DNA from: Actinacidiphila sp965342175
Lineage (GTDB): Bacteria; Actinomycetota; Actinomycetes; Streptomycetales; Streptomycetaceae
Assembly: GCF_965342175.1 (NCBI RefSeq)
Contig: NZ_CBDRBL010000001.1
Coordinates: forward strand, 134,425 to 198,424
Direction of reading: 5' to 3'
Length of the DNA: 64,000 nucleotides
The translations under genes and the position numbers were made by a program. This document shows, piece after piece, positions 42,953-51,565 of the stretch. The notes beneath the pieces were generated by a model. That model did not search any database. It saw only the letters and a list, made by a program, of their open reading frames with translations, and was not told where the DNA came from. The first letter of the stretch is position 1. Every line of letters starts with the position of its first letter.

Positions 42953-42970
42953 GGAGGCTCTTGTGCCTCC
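42953..42970 (-). promoter_or_regulatory. Hairpin just before the SD of the His-rich gene
   Basis: GGAGGC (RC of 42965-42970), loop ACAAGA, GCCTCC (RC of 42953-42958): a 6-bp stem ending 5 nt before AAAGGAGA. Its GGAGGC arm mimics an SD; it could stabilise the mRNA or tune initiation. Confidence 0.4.
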
Positions 42971-43454
42971 GACTGCTGTGGACTTGCTGTGACTTTCCCA
43001 CCCACATCAGCCGTTAAGTCGCAATCGCCACCAACGCCACTTGATGTAATGAAACAGCGGTCGATCCGGAACCGCGCCTTCCGCATCGGCGTCTCGCGCG
43101 CGATCCTTTCCAGGCATCGCGTCCGGGCAGGTCGGGAAGAACGCCGCCCTCCTTCTTCGACAGGCGACCGCCGCGGCTGGACCCCAGGCCGGGCAGGATC
43201 ACTCGACTGCCGCCCGCTCACCCGGCCCGGTGCCACCCGAAGCGGACACGGGCCCACCGCCTCCGCGCACGCGCACCCGGCGCACCGCCCGTCCGCGCGC
43301 GAACGGGTACCCACTGGCCGACGTCGAGTCAGCCACCCGATCCGGAAAGCCGGGTGCACGGCGCGCGGCAGCACGGCACGGCGGCCGCGGTCGCCGTGCC
43401 GTTCAGCGGAGCCCGTACCGCGGCAACGCCGAACGGTCGCGACGTCACCCCTCC
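42971..43454. other. Intergenic spacer, about 480 bp
   Basis: No supported gene. AT-richer at 43000-43070, where the promoter of the His-rich gene should be; no clear hexamers. The rest is GC-rich with no strong hairpin. Confidence 0.5.
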
Positions 43455-44120
43455 CTACGCGGCGCCTGCGGCGAGCAACTCCAGAAGCAGCGCGACCACC
43501 AGATCGGGCCGTCCGACGAACGGGGAGTGGCCCGTCCGCCACTCGCGCACGTCGGCACAACGTGTCGCCATCTCCCGCTGCAGATCCGGGTCGATGGCCC
43601 GGTCCCGCGCGCAGACGACATAGGTGGAGGGGGTGTCCCGCCAGCCGTGGCGCTCCGGGACACCCCGCCCGCAGCCGCGGGCCTGGGCACGCAGCAGGCC
43701 GACCGCCCAGGCCGCGAGCGGTTCGGGACAGTCCCCGTAGAGGGTGTCGGCGGCCCGGTCGGGGTGGAGGCCGGTCGAGCCGTCGGGCCCGGGTTCGATC
43801 GCGGCCCGCAACTGCGGGGACGCCCCGCCCAGATCCGCCGCGCTCTCCCCGGTGTCCGGCACGAACGCCGCCAGATACACCAGACGCCCCACCCCGCGCA
43901 GCCCGGTGATCACCGACCCGCCGTAGGAGTGGCCGAGCACGATCGCGGGCTGCGGCAGCGAGTCGACGACTTCCTGAACGGCCGCCGTGTCGGCGGCCAG
44001 CGAGCCCCGGTGGAGTTCCGGGACGACGACCTCGGTCCCGGCGGTCCGGAGGGGTTCCGCCACCAGGGCGAAGTGCTCGGGACGGTGGTACAGGCCGTGC
44101 ACGAGCACCACGGCGGTCAT
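43455..44120 (-). CDS. Alpha/beta hydrolase
   Basis: A 221-residue alpha/beta hydrolase. VVLVHGLYHRPEHF is the oxyanion strand, LGHSYGGSVI the nucleophile elbow (serine), VVCARDRAID the acid region and RTGHSPFVGRP the catalytic histidine. This resembles salicylate-esterase/hydroxynitrile-lyase-like members (DUF-type 'alpha/beta fold hydrolase'). Substrate unknown. It lies 63 nt downstream of hemB on the same strand. Confidence 0.9.
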   Translation of the reverse strand: MTAVVLVHGLYHRPEHFALVAEPLRTAGTEVVVPELHRGSLAADTAAVQEVVDSLPQPAIVLGHSYGGSVITGLRGVGRLVYLAAFVPDTGESAADLGGASPQLRAAIEPGPDGSTGLHPDRAADTLYGDCPEPLAAWAVGLLRAQARGCGRGVPERHGWRDTPSTYVVCARDRAIDPDLQREMATRCADVREWRTGHSPFVGRPDLVVALLLELLAAGAA

Positions 44121-44183
44121 CGCCGTGCCTCCTCGCGTCGGTGGCGGACGGGACGGGGTGGTCTCACGGCCGGATCGGCCCTC

Positions 44184-45185
44184 TCAGAGCCGGGTGGCCG
44201 CCTCGGTCGCCCAGTAGGTGAGGATCAACTCCGCGCCGGCCCGGCGGATACCAGTGAGGGTCTCCATGATCGCGCGGTCGCGGTCGATCCAGCCGCGTTC
44301 CGCGGCCGCCTCGACCATCGCGTACTCGCCGCTGATCTGGTACGCCGCCACCGGCACGTCCACCGACTCGGCGACCTTCGCCACCACGTCCAGGTACGGC
44401 AGCGCGGGCTTCACCATCACCATGTCGGCGCCCTCGGCGAGGTCCAGCGCCAGTTCGCGCAGCGACTCCCGCTGGTTCGCCGGGTCCTGCTGGTACGTCT
44501 TGCGGTCCCCCTTCAGCGAGGAACCGACCGCCTCGCGGAACGGCCCGTAGAACGCCGACGCGTACTTCGCGGTGTAGGCCAGCACCGACACGTCCTGGTG
44601 CCCGGCGGCGTCCAACGCGCTCCGGACCACCCCGACCTGACCGTCCATCATGCCGCTGGGGCCGACGACGTGGACGCCGGCCTCCGCCTGGACCCGGGCC
44701 ATCTCCGCGTACCGCTCCAGCGTCGCGTCGTTGTCCACCCGGCCCTCGGAGTCCAGCACGCCGCAGTGGCCGTGATCGGTGTGCTCGTCGAGGCACAGGT
44801 CCGACATGACGACCATGGCGTCGCCGACCTCGCTGACCACGTCGCGGATCGCCACCTGCAGGATCCCGTCCGGGTCCGTGCCGGGCGTTCCCACCGCGTC
44901 CTTCTTCTCGTCCAGCGGCACGCCGAAGAGCATGATCCCGCCCACGCCCGCCTCGGCCGCCTCCACGGCGGCCTTGCGCAGGGTGTCACGGGTGTGCTGG
45001 ACGACACCGGGCATGGAGGAGATCGGCACGGGCGCGTCGATGCCCTCACGGACGAAGGCCGGGAGGATCAGCCCGGCGGGGTGCAACCGGGTCTCCGCCA
45101 CGAGGCGGCGCATGGCGGGCGACGTGCGCAGCCGGCGGGGCCTCGTACCGGGGAACTGACCGTACTCGCCTGTGCTTGCGCTCAT
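44184..45185 (-). CDS. hemB: Porphobilinogen synthase (ALA dehydratase)
   Basis: A 333-residue PBGS. Both active-site lysines are visible (SVLAYTAKYASAFYG and ADMVMVKPALPYLDV). The metal loop reads DLCLDEHTDHGHCG, with Cys, Asp, Cys at the three ligand positions: a mix between the zinc (CCC) and the magnesium (DDD) types. It condenses two ALA molecules to porphobilinogen. ATG at 45185 (MSASTGEYGQ) with GAGAGG upstream. Separate from but adjacent to the rex-hem operon. Confidence 0.95.
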   Translation of the reverse strand: MSASTGEYGQFPGTRPRRLRTSPAMRRLVAETRLHPAGLILPAFVREGIDAPVPISSMPGVVQHTRDTLRKAAVEAAEAGVGGIMLFGVPLDEKKDAVGTPGTDPDGILQVAIRDVVSEVGDAMVVMSDLCLDEHTDHGHCGVLDSEGRVDNDATLERYAEMARVQAEAGVHVVGPSGMMDGQVGVVRSALDAAGHQDVSVLAYTAKYASAFYGPFREAVGSSLKGDRKTYQQDPANQRESLRELALDLAEGADMVMVKPALPYLDVVAKVAESVDVPVAAYQISGEYAMVEAAAERGWIDRDRAIMETLTGIRRAGAELILTYWATEAATRL

Positions 45186-45300
45186 CACCGTGCCGCGCCT
45201 CTCTCCGTCCGGGCCGTTTCCGCGTTCCACGGTACGCCCGCGCGCGCCGTGCTCATGCCGACCGGTTGTCGGCCCGGAGCGGCCCCGCGAAAGCGACGTC

Positions 45301-45328
45301 CCCCCGGCGCCGCGAAGGGAGCCGGGGG
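45301..45328 (-). terminator. Hairpin after hemD
   Basis: CCCCCGGC (45301-45308) pairs with GCCGGGGG (45321-45328), 26 nt past the hemD stop codon. Confidence 0.5.
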
Positions 45329-45353
45329 CACGCGAGCCACAGCGCGGGACGCG

Positions 45354-47054
45354 TCAGACGCGGGCCCTGCGCCGCGAGCCGGGACGCCGCTCGCTGGGCC
45401 GCGTGACGGGGTCGCCGGCGGCGATCGCCGCCTCGCGCCGCCGGGTGCCGAAGTCCGCCAGCGCCTGCGCGAGCGCGTGGACGGAGGGCTCCGGAGCCAT
45501 CACGTCCACCCGCAGCCCGTGCTCCTCCGCGGTCTTCGCGGTGGCCGGGCCGATGCAGGCGATCACGGTCACGTTGTGCGGCTTGCCCGCGATGCCGACG
45601 AGGTTGCGCACCGTGCTGCTCGAGGTGAACAGCACCGCGTCGAAACCGCCGCCCTTGATCGCCTCGCGGGTCTCCGCCGGCGGCGGCGAGGCCCGCACGG
45701 TCCGGTAGGCGGTGACGTCGTCGACCTCCCAGCCGAGCTCGACGAGCCCCGCCACGAGGGTCTCCGTCGCGATGTCTGCGCGCGGCAGGAAGACCCGGTC
45801 GATCGGGTCGAAGACGGGGTCGTAGGGCGGCCAGTCCTCCAGCAGGCCCGCGGCGGACTGCTCGCCGCTGGGCACCAGGTCCGGCTTGACGCCGAAGTCC
45901 ACCAGCGCCGCGGCCGTCTGCTCGCCCACCGCCGCGACCTTGATCCCGGCGAAGGCGCGCGCGTCGAGGCCGTACTCCTCGAACTTCTCGCGGACGGCCT
46001 TGACCGCGTTCACCGATGTGAAGGCGATCCACTCGTACCGTCCGGTGACCAGGCCCTTGACCGCGCGCTCCATCTGCTGCGGGGTCCGGGGCGGCTCCAC
46101 GGCGATCGTGGGCACCTCGTGCGGCACGGCGCCGTAGGAGCGCAACTGGTCGGAGAGGGAAGCGGCCTGCTCCTTGGTGCGCGGCACGAGCACCTTCCAG
46201 CCGAACAGCGGCTTGGTCTCGAACCAGGAGAGCAGGTCGCGCCGCGTGGTGGGCTCGCCGATCACGGCTATGGCCGCGATCGGCCCCTCCGGCGTGGGCA
46301 GGGCCTTCGTCGCCTTCAGCTCGGCCGCGATCGTCGACAGCGTCGCCGTCCAGGTCCGCTGCCGGGTCGTCGTGCCGGCGACCGTCACGGTCAGCGGGGT
46401 GTCGGGCTTGCGGCCCGCGGAGACGAGCTCCGCCGCGTTGGCGGCGACGGTCTGCAAAGTGGTGGACACGACCAGGGTCGCGTCGCTGGTGCCCGCCTCG
46501 CTCCAGCACCGCCCGGACGCGGTGGCGGCCTCCACGAACCGCACGTCGCCGCTGAGCGGGACGCCTGCGTACGCGGGCACGCCCACGGCCGCGGCCACGC
46601 CCGGCACGACCTCGAAGGGGATGCCGGCCTGGGCGCAGGTGAGCATCTCCGCGGCGGCCGCGGAGTCGAGTCCGGGGTCGCCGGCGATCGCACGGACCAC
46701 CCGCTTGCCGGTGCGCGCGGAGGTCATGAAAAGCTTGGCTGCGGCGGCCGAAGAGCTCAACTCCCCCTCGGCTTCGCCCAGCTGCGCCGTGTCCACGCCC
46801 GGACGGGCATGGGTCAGCACGACGTCCAGCACGGGCTGGTCGCCGACCAGGACATCGGCGTGGGCGAGCGCTTCGACGGCGCGCAGGGTCAGCAGCCCTG
46901 GGTCGCCGGGCCCGGCGCCGAGGAAGGTGACGTGCCCGAGGCCGGGCGTGCCCACGGCCCCGGGCGCGGGGTCCGCGGTACCCGTCCGTGCGGCCGGCCC
47001 GGCGGCGGTGGCGTCTGCGGTCGTGTTGGTGGCTGCGGCGGCGGTGGGGCTCAA
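45354..47054 (-). CDS. hemD: Uroporphyrinogen-III C-methyltransferase-like/uroporphyrinogen-III synthase fusion
   Basis: A 566-residue two-domain protein. The N-terminal SUMT-like domain (residues ~40-290) has VTFLGAGPGDPGLLTLRA and EVVPGVAAAVGVPAYAGVPL, but the region normally reading LKGGDPFVFGRGGEE is AIAGDPGLDSAAAAE, so methyltransferase activity is doubtful. The C-terminal domain (residues ~305-540) is HemD: GWKVLVPRTKEQAASL, WIAFTSVNAVKAV, AVLFTSSSTVRNL. It closes hydroxymethylbilane to uroporphyrinogen III. TTG start overlaps the hemC stop codon with GGGGGAG 8 nt upstream. Confidence 0.9.
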   Translation of the reverse strand: MSPTAAAATNTTADATAAGPAARTGTADPAPGAVGTPGLGHVTFLGAGPGDPGLLTLRAVEALAHADVLVGDQPVLDVVLTHARPGVDTAQLGEAEGELSSSAAAAKLFMTSARTGKRVVRAIAGDPGLDSAAAAEMLTCAQAGIPFEVVPGVAAAVGVPAYAGVPLSGDVRFVEAATASGRCWSEAGTSDATLVVSTTLQTVAANAAELVSAGRKPDTPLTVTVAGTTTRQRTWTATLSTIAAELKATKALPTPEGPIAAIAVIGEPTTRRDLLSWFETKPLFGWKVLVPRTKEQAASLSDQLRSYGAVPHEVPTIAVEPPRTPQQMERAVKGLVTGRYEWIAFTSVNAVKAVREKFEEYGLDARAFAGIKVAAVGEQTAAALVDFGVKPDLVPSGEQSAAGLLEDWPPYDPVFDPIDRVFLPRADIATETLVAGLVELGWEVDDVTAYRTVRASPPPAETREAIKGGGFDAVLFTSSSTVRNLVGIAGKPHNVTVIACIGPATAKTAEEHGLRVDVMAPEPSVHALAQALADFGTRRREAAIAAGDPVTRPSERRPGSRRRARV

Positions 47055-48019
47055 AGTTCGCGCTCCCCCATAAGACCGGCCGCGCCCTTGGCGAGCATCT
47101 CCGCGGCGAGTTCGTGGCCGAGGGCCACCGCCTCGTCCCGGGATGCGGGGGTCGGACCGGTGATGGACATCTGCACCAGCGAGGAGCCGTCGGTGGTCCC
47201 GACGACACCGCGCAGGCGCAGCTCGGTGGTGTGCCCGTCCACGACGGGGTCGGCCAGCGCGCCCACGGGCGCGGAGCAACCGGCCTCCAGGGCGGCGAGC
47301 AGTGCGCGCTCGGCGGTCACGGCGGCCCGGGTGAAGGGGTCGTCGAGCTCGGCGAGCACGGAGGCGAGCCCTGCGTCGTCCGCAGGGCACTCGACGGCCA
47401 GCGCCCCCTGACCGGGAGCGGGCAGCACGACGTCGGAGGAGATCAGTTCGGTGGCCTCCGCGAGGCGGCCCAGCCGGCTGAGGCCGGCGGCGGCGAGCAC
47501 GACGGCGTCGAGGTCGCCCGAGGCGACGTATCCGATGCGCGTGTCGACGTTGCCGCGGATCGGCACCGTCTCGATGCGCGCCCCCAGCGAGCGGGCCCAG
47601 GCGTTCAGCTGCGCCATGCGGCGCGGCGAGCCGGTGCCGATGCGCGCGCCCCCGGGCGAGGCGGCCAGCTGCTCGAAGGTCAGGCCGTCGCGCGCGATCA
47701 GCGCGTCGCGCGGGTCCTCTCGGAGCGGGACCGCGGCGAGGGTCAGGCCCTCGGGCTCGGCGGTCGGCAGGTCCTTGAGGGAGTGGACGGCGAAGTCGAT
47801 CTCGCGGCGCAGCAGCGCGTCGCGCAGAGCGGAGACGAAGACGCCGGTGCCGCCGATCTGCGCCAGGTGCTCGCGCGAGACGTCCCCGTAGGTGGTGATC
47901 TCCACCAGCTCCACGTCACGGCCGGTGATCCGGCGGACCTGCTCGGCCACCATGCCGGACTGCGCCATCGCCAGCGCGCTGCGCCGGGTTCCCAGTTTCA
48001 GTGCGGTTGGGCTCGTCAT
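47051..48019 (-). CDS. hemC: Hydroxymethylbilane synthase (porphobilinogen deaminase)
   Basis: A 322-residue HMBS. KLGTRRSALAMAQS at the start, VHSLKDLPT, IGTGSPRRMAQL and the dipyrromethane cofactor cysteine in LEAGCSAPVGA. It polymerises four porphobilinogens. Start overlaps the hemA stop codon by 4 nt; the stop codon overlaps the hemD start. Third gene of rex-hemA-hemC-hemD. Confidence 0.96.
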   Translation of the reverse strand: MTSPTALKLGTRRSALAMAQSGMVAEQVRRITGRDVELVEITTYGDVSREHLAQIGGTGVFVSALRDALLRREIDFAVHSLKDLPTAEPEGLTLAAVPLREDPRDALIARDGLTFEQLAASPGGARIGTGSPRRMAQLNAWARSLGARIETVPIRGNVDTRIGYVASGDLDAVVLAAAGLSRLGRLAEATELISSDVVLPAPGQGALAVECPADDAGLASVLAELDDPFTRAAVTAERALLAALEAGCSAPVGALADPVVDGHTTELRLRGVVGTTDGSSLVQMSITGPTPASRDEAVALGHELAAEMLAKGAAGLMGEREL

Positions 48020-49440
48020 GCCCGCCCTCGATTCGAGTCACTCGTTGCTGAGGCGGCCGAGGCCACCGGCTGTGCGGCCGGCGCGGCGGAGGGGACCGCC
48101 GGCGCACCCGGCGAGTCGGCCCTGCTGACCGCGGCGACCGCCTGGGGGTCCAGGTCGAAGAGTTCGCGCAGCGCGTCCGCGTACCCGGCGCCGCCGGGCT
48201 CGCCCGCGAGCTGCTTGACCCGCACAGTAGGCGCGTGCAGGAGCTTGTCGACGACGCGGCGCACGGTCTGGGTGACCTCCGCGCGCTGCCGTTCGTCCAG
48301 GTCGGGGAGGCGGCCGCTCAGGCGCGCCAGTTCGGAGGCGACCACGTCGGCGGCCATGGCGCGCAGGGCGACGACGGTCGGCGTGATGTGCGCGGCGCGC
48401 TGGGCGGCGCCGAAGGCGGCCACCTCCGCCGAAACGATCTTTCGCACCTGGTCGACGTCGGCGGCCATCGGCGCGTCCGCCGCCGCGGCGGCGATCGTCT
48501 CCAGGTCGGTGACGTGGGCGCCGTCCAGGGAGTGCACCAGCGGGTCGACGTCGCGCGGCAGGGCGAGGTCGAGCATCCCGATCGGCGCCACGGGCGCGCC
48601 GCCGGAGCGCAGGGCCCTGGAGAGCGTGGCGCGGGCGACGGTGTCGGCGGTGAGCACCAGCCCGGTCGCCCCGGTGCAGGAGACGACGATGTCGGCGTGC
48701 GCCAGCTCGCCGGCCAGGTCCGCCATGGGCGCGGCACGGCCTCCGACGCTCTCGGCGAGGCGCTCGGCGCGCTCCTGGGTGCGGTTGACGACCACGATCT
48801 CGCCCGCCCCCGAGCGGGCGAGGGTGACGGCGGCGAGCGAGCTCATCGAGCCGGCGCCGACGACCAGGGCGCGCTTGCCCTTGCCCCACTCCTCGAAGGG
48901 CACACCGCCGACGGCCTGGGCCATCTGCTCCAGACCGAAGGTCACCAGCGACTGCCCGGCCCGGTCGATCCCGGTCTCGGAGTGCGCCCGCTTGCCCACC
49001 CGCAGCGCCTGCTGGAACAGGTCGTTCAGGGACCGGCCCGCGGTGTGCAGCTCCTGGCCGAGGCTGAGGGTTTCCTTGATCTGGCCGAGGATCTGGCCCT
49101 CGCCGACGACCATGGAGTCCAGGCCGCAGGCCACCGAGAACAGGTGGTGGACGGCCCGGTCCTCGTAGTGCACGTACAGATGCGGGGTCAGCTCGTCGAG
49201 GCCGACGCCGCTGTGCGTCGCGAGCAGCGTGGACAACTCGGCGACGCCGGCGTGGAACTTGTCGACGTCCGCGTACAGCTCGATGCGGTTGCAGGTGGAC
49301 AGGACCGCGGCCTCGCTGGCGGGCTCGGCGGCCACGACGTCCAGCAGCAGCTTGCTCCTGGTGTCCGCGCCGAGCGCCGCGCGCTCCAGGACGCTGACGG
49401 GGGCGGTGCGGTGGCTCAGTCCTACGACGAGGAGGCTCAT
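48016..49440 (-). CDS. hemA: Glutamyl-tRNA reductase
   Basis: A 474-residue GluTR. Catalytic cysteine in AAVLSTCNRIELYA, FSVACGLDSMVVGEGQILGQ, and the NADPH Rossmann segment ALVVGAGSMSSLAAVTLARS. It reduces glutamyl-tRNA to glutamate-1-semialdehyde, the committed step of heme synthesis. The C-terminal ~40 residues are an Ala/Ser/Pro tail not seen in the core family. ATG overlaps the rex stop codon by 4 nt. Confidence 0.96.
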   Translation of the reverse strand: MSLLVVGLSHRTAPVSVLERAALGADTRSKLLLDVVAAEPASEAAVLSTCNRIELYADVDKFHAGVAELSTLLATHSGVGLDELTPHLYVHYEDRAVHHLFSVACGLDSMVVGEGQILGQIKETLSLGQELHTAGRSLNDLFQQALRVGKRAHSETGIDRAGQSLVTFGLEQMAQAVGGVPFEEWGKGKRALVVGAGSMSSLAAVTLARSGAGEIVVVNRTQERAERLAESVGGRAAPMADLAGELAHADIVVSCTGATGLVLTADTVARATLSRALRSGGAPVAPIGMLDLALPRDVDPLVHSLDGAHVTDLETIAAAAADAPMAADVDQVRKIVSAEVAAFGAAQRAAHITPTVVALRAMAADVVASELARLSGRLPDLDERQRAEVTQTVRRVVDKLLHAPTVRVKQLAGEPGGAGYADALRELFDLDPQAVAAVSRADSPGAPAVPSAAPAAQPVASAASATSDSNRGRA

Positions 49441-50207
49441 GCCGGCATCACGGCGGGGACGTCCCCGTCAGGTCCCGGACGGCGGCCGCCGTCGTGTACC
49501 GCCTTGGTCGCCACCGGGGGCGCCGCCAGGCTGCCCTCCAGCTCCTCGCCCGCCTTGCGCTGCTCGTGGAAGGCGAGGATCTGCAGCTCGATGGAGAGGT
49601 CGACCTTGCGGACGTCGACCCCGTCGGGGACGCTCAGCACGGTCGGGGCGAAGTTGAGGATCGAGGTGACCCCGGCGCCCACCAGCCGGTCGCAGACCTC
49701 CTGCGCGGCCCCGGCGGGCGTGGTGATCACACCGATGGACACCTGGTTGTCCCGCACGATGCCCTCCAGCTCGTCCGCGTGCCGCACGGGCAGCCCGGCG
49801 ATGAGCCGGCCGGTGAGCTGGACGTCGGCGTCGATCAGAGCGGCGATGCGGAAACCGCGGGAGGCGAAGCCGCCGTACCCGGCGAGCGCCGCCCCGAGGT
49901 TTCCCATGCCGACGATGACGACCGGCCAGTCCTGGGTCAGGCCCAGTTCGCGGGAGATCTGGTACACGAGGTACTCGACGTCGTAGCCGACGCCGCGGGT
50001 TCCGTACGAGCCGAGGTAGGAGAAGTCCTTGCGGAGCTTGGCGGAGTTGACGCCGGCGGCGGCCGCCAGTTCCTCGGAGGAGACGGTCGGCACCGATCGC
50101 TCGGACAGCGCGGTGAGGGCCCGCAGGTACAGCGGGAGCCTGGCGACGGTGGCCTCGGGAATCCCTCGGCTGCGGGTCGCCGGTCGGTGAGTTCGGCCAG
50201 TTGCCAC
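49437..50207 (-). CDS. rex: Redox-sensing transcriptional repressor Rex
   Basis: A 256-residue Rex. N-terminal winged helix (VSSEELAAAAGVNSAKLRKD ... SYLGSYGTRGVGYDV) and a Rossmann NAD(H) domain (WPVVIVGMGNLGAALAGYGG). NADH releases it from DNA, raising respiratory and heme genes. GTG with AGGAG 4 nt upstream. In S. coelicolor rex heads the rex-hemACD operon and represses it; the same order and a Rex site upstream are seen here. Confidence 0.96.
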   Translation of the reverse strand: MATGRTHRPATRSRGIPEATVARLPLYLRALTALSERSVPTVSSEELAAAAGVNSAKLRKDFSYLGSYGTRGVGYDVEYLVYQISRELGLTQDWPVVIVGMGNLGAALAGYGGFASRGFRIAALIDADVQLTGRLIAGLPVRHADELEGIVRDNQVSIGVITTPAGAAQEVCDRLVGAGVTSILNFAPTVLSVPDGVDVRKVDLSIELQILAFHEQRKAGEELEGSLAAPPVATKAVHDGGRRPGPDGDVPAVMPA

Positions 50208-50281
50208 GATGCTCCTGCGGGTAGAGCCAGGCTGCGGGCGGCACCCCTCGTCGGGACCGCCCCGTGCACGCCAGGCTATGT

Positions 50282-50303
50282 CTTTGTGAACGTGTGCACA
50301 AAG
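50282..50303. promoter_or_regulatory. Rex operator (ROP) upstream of rex-hemACD
   Basis: CTTTGTGAACG (50282-50292) and TGTGCACAAAG (50293-50303) form a 22-bp dyad, 9 of 11 positions symmetric, matching the Rex consensus TTGTGAA-N4-TTCACAA in both TTGTG/CACAA arms. It is 75 bp upstream of the rex start codon. Expected to give autorepression when NADH is low. Confidence 0.88.
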
Positions 50304-50338
50304 ATGGTGTCCGATTTGCCCGGGGGAAGTGACCGGCA

Positions 50339-51061
50339 TCACGCGCCCCCATTGCGGACATAAGAAACCTTCTGCTGTGACGGAACGTTCCCCGCGGGCG
50401 TCCGGTTCGCGCCCCGGCGCCCCACCCACAGCGCGTCCGCACCGGTCATCTGCGGCCACTCGACGGCCGCCGCGCCCGCCAGCGCCCGCTCGGCCTGCGC
50501 GCGGCCGCCCGGGCGGTCCAGGACGTACGAGGAGAACAACCGGGCCGTCGTGCGGGCGTCCCCCAGCGCGGTGTGCACGCTCCAGCCTGCCAGCCCGGCC
50601 GCCTCCGCGCAGGCCAGCAGGCTCAGCCCGCCCGGGGCGGGGTCGCGCAGCGCGGCCATCCGCATGGTGCACAGTTCGGGGACGTGGGGGAACTCCACCC
50701 CGAGCCGCGCGTACTCCGCCGCCAGGAAGGCGCGGTCGCAGCCCACGTTGTGCCCCACCAGCGCCCTCCCGCGCAGCAGCCCGAGCAGCCGCGGGGCGAT
50801 CTGCCCGAACAGGGGGACGCCGACCGCCTCGACATGGCGGGACTCGATGCCGTGGATGTGGGTGGGGCCGACCGGCCCCTCGGGGTCGACGAGGGTGGAG
50901 AACTCGCCCTCGGGCCCGAAATCGCGGTCGAGCAGCACCACGGCCAGCTCCACCACCCGGTGGCGCCGCGAACTGGAACCGGTCGCCTCGAGATCGATCA
51001 CGGCGAAGCCGCCGCTCGCCTTGGGCCTGCCCGGGAGCACGCAGTCACCGTCCTTACTCAC
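50339..51061 (-). CDS. DEDDh 3'-5' exonuclease (PolC/DnaQ-like)
   Basis: A 240-residue exonuclease-fold protein. FAVIDLEATGSS (DxE), GHNVGCDRAFL (D) and HTALGDARTTARLF (H-x4-D) give the DEDDh set. It removes 3' nucleotides from DNA or RNA; not the replicative epsilon subunit by context. It ends 130 bp from the rex start codon on the same strand. The C-terminal ~45 residues are basic and unlike the core. Confidence 0.9.
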   Translation of the reverse strand: MSKDGDCVLPGRPKASGGFAVIDLEATGSSSRRHRVVELAVVLLDRDFGPEGEFSTLVDPEGPVGPTHIHGIESRHVEAVGVPLFGQIAPRLLGLLRGRALVGHNVGCDRAFLAAEYARLGVEFPHVPELCTMRMAALRDPAPGGLSLLACAEAAGLAGWSVHTALGDARTTARLFSSYVLDRPGGRAQAERALAGAAAVEWPQMTGADALWVGRRGANRTPAGNVPSQQKVSYVRNGGA

Positions 51062-51153
51062 GCACCCCCGCTGTCACAAACCGCCTCGATGGTAATCGAG
51101 CACGCGCGCCCAGAGGAACACACGCAAATCGCCCACCAGTCGCACCAGCGGCC

Positions 51154-51456
51154 TCAGGCGCCCAGTCCGCGCCGCAGCCGGGCCTCGTCGACGCGCCAGA
51201 AGGTGTGCTGCTCCCCGTCGATGAGGACGACCGGCACCTGCTCCCAGTACCGGTCGTGCAGTTCCTGGTCGAGCGTGATGTCCTTCTCCTCGAAGCGCGC
51301 GCCCAGCTCGTCGGCGACCCTGCGGACGACCGTCCGCGCGTCGTCGCACAGGTGGCAGCCGGGCTTGGCGATCAGCGTCACCGTCCGGTCGGCCGGGGCG
51401 GGGGTCTCACGGGGCGCGCGGGCTCGATGTCCGAACAGAGGGCTCATGCCGGCCAT
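51154..51456 (-). CDS. Glutaredoxin-like protein
   Basis: A 100-residue thioredoxin-fold protein. CHLCDDARTVVRR is the redox motif (C-x2-C) after VTLIAKPG; QVPVVLIDGEQH is the cis-Pro loop. A DUF836/glutaredoxin-type thiol protein. ATG at 51456 has GGAGG 4 nt upstream; an ATG three codons inside has GGAGG 13 nt upstream. As I recall, a redox protein of this type sits next to the Rex region in Streptomyces. Confidence 0.88.
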   Translation of the reverse strand: MAGMSPLFGHRARAPRETPAPADRTVTLIAKPGCHLCDDARTVVRRVADELGARFEEKDITLDQELHDRYWEQVPVVLIDGEQHTFWRVDEARLRRGLGA

Positions 51457-51565
51457 TCTGCCTCCGTCGGTTCCCGACCCCCGGTAACGCCCTTGTCGCA
51501 CGGAGTTCATGCACCCGCTCCGCCGATGCGCGGGAGTCGACCCATGGAATGGCTATGCTCGCCCC

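Noticed and set aside
43230..47411. A 1393-codon open frame on the plus strand
   Set aside because: It lies opposite hemB, hemD and hemC, has His/Arg/Gly-rich repeat-like composition, and is the usual antisense shadow of GC-rich genes.
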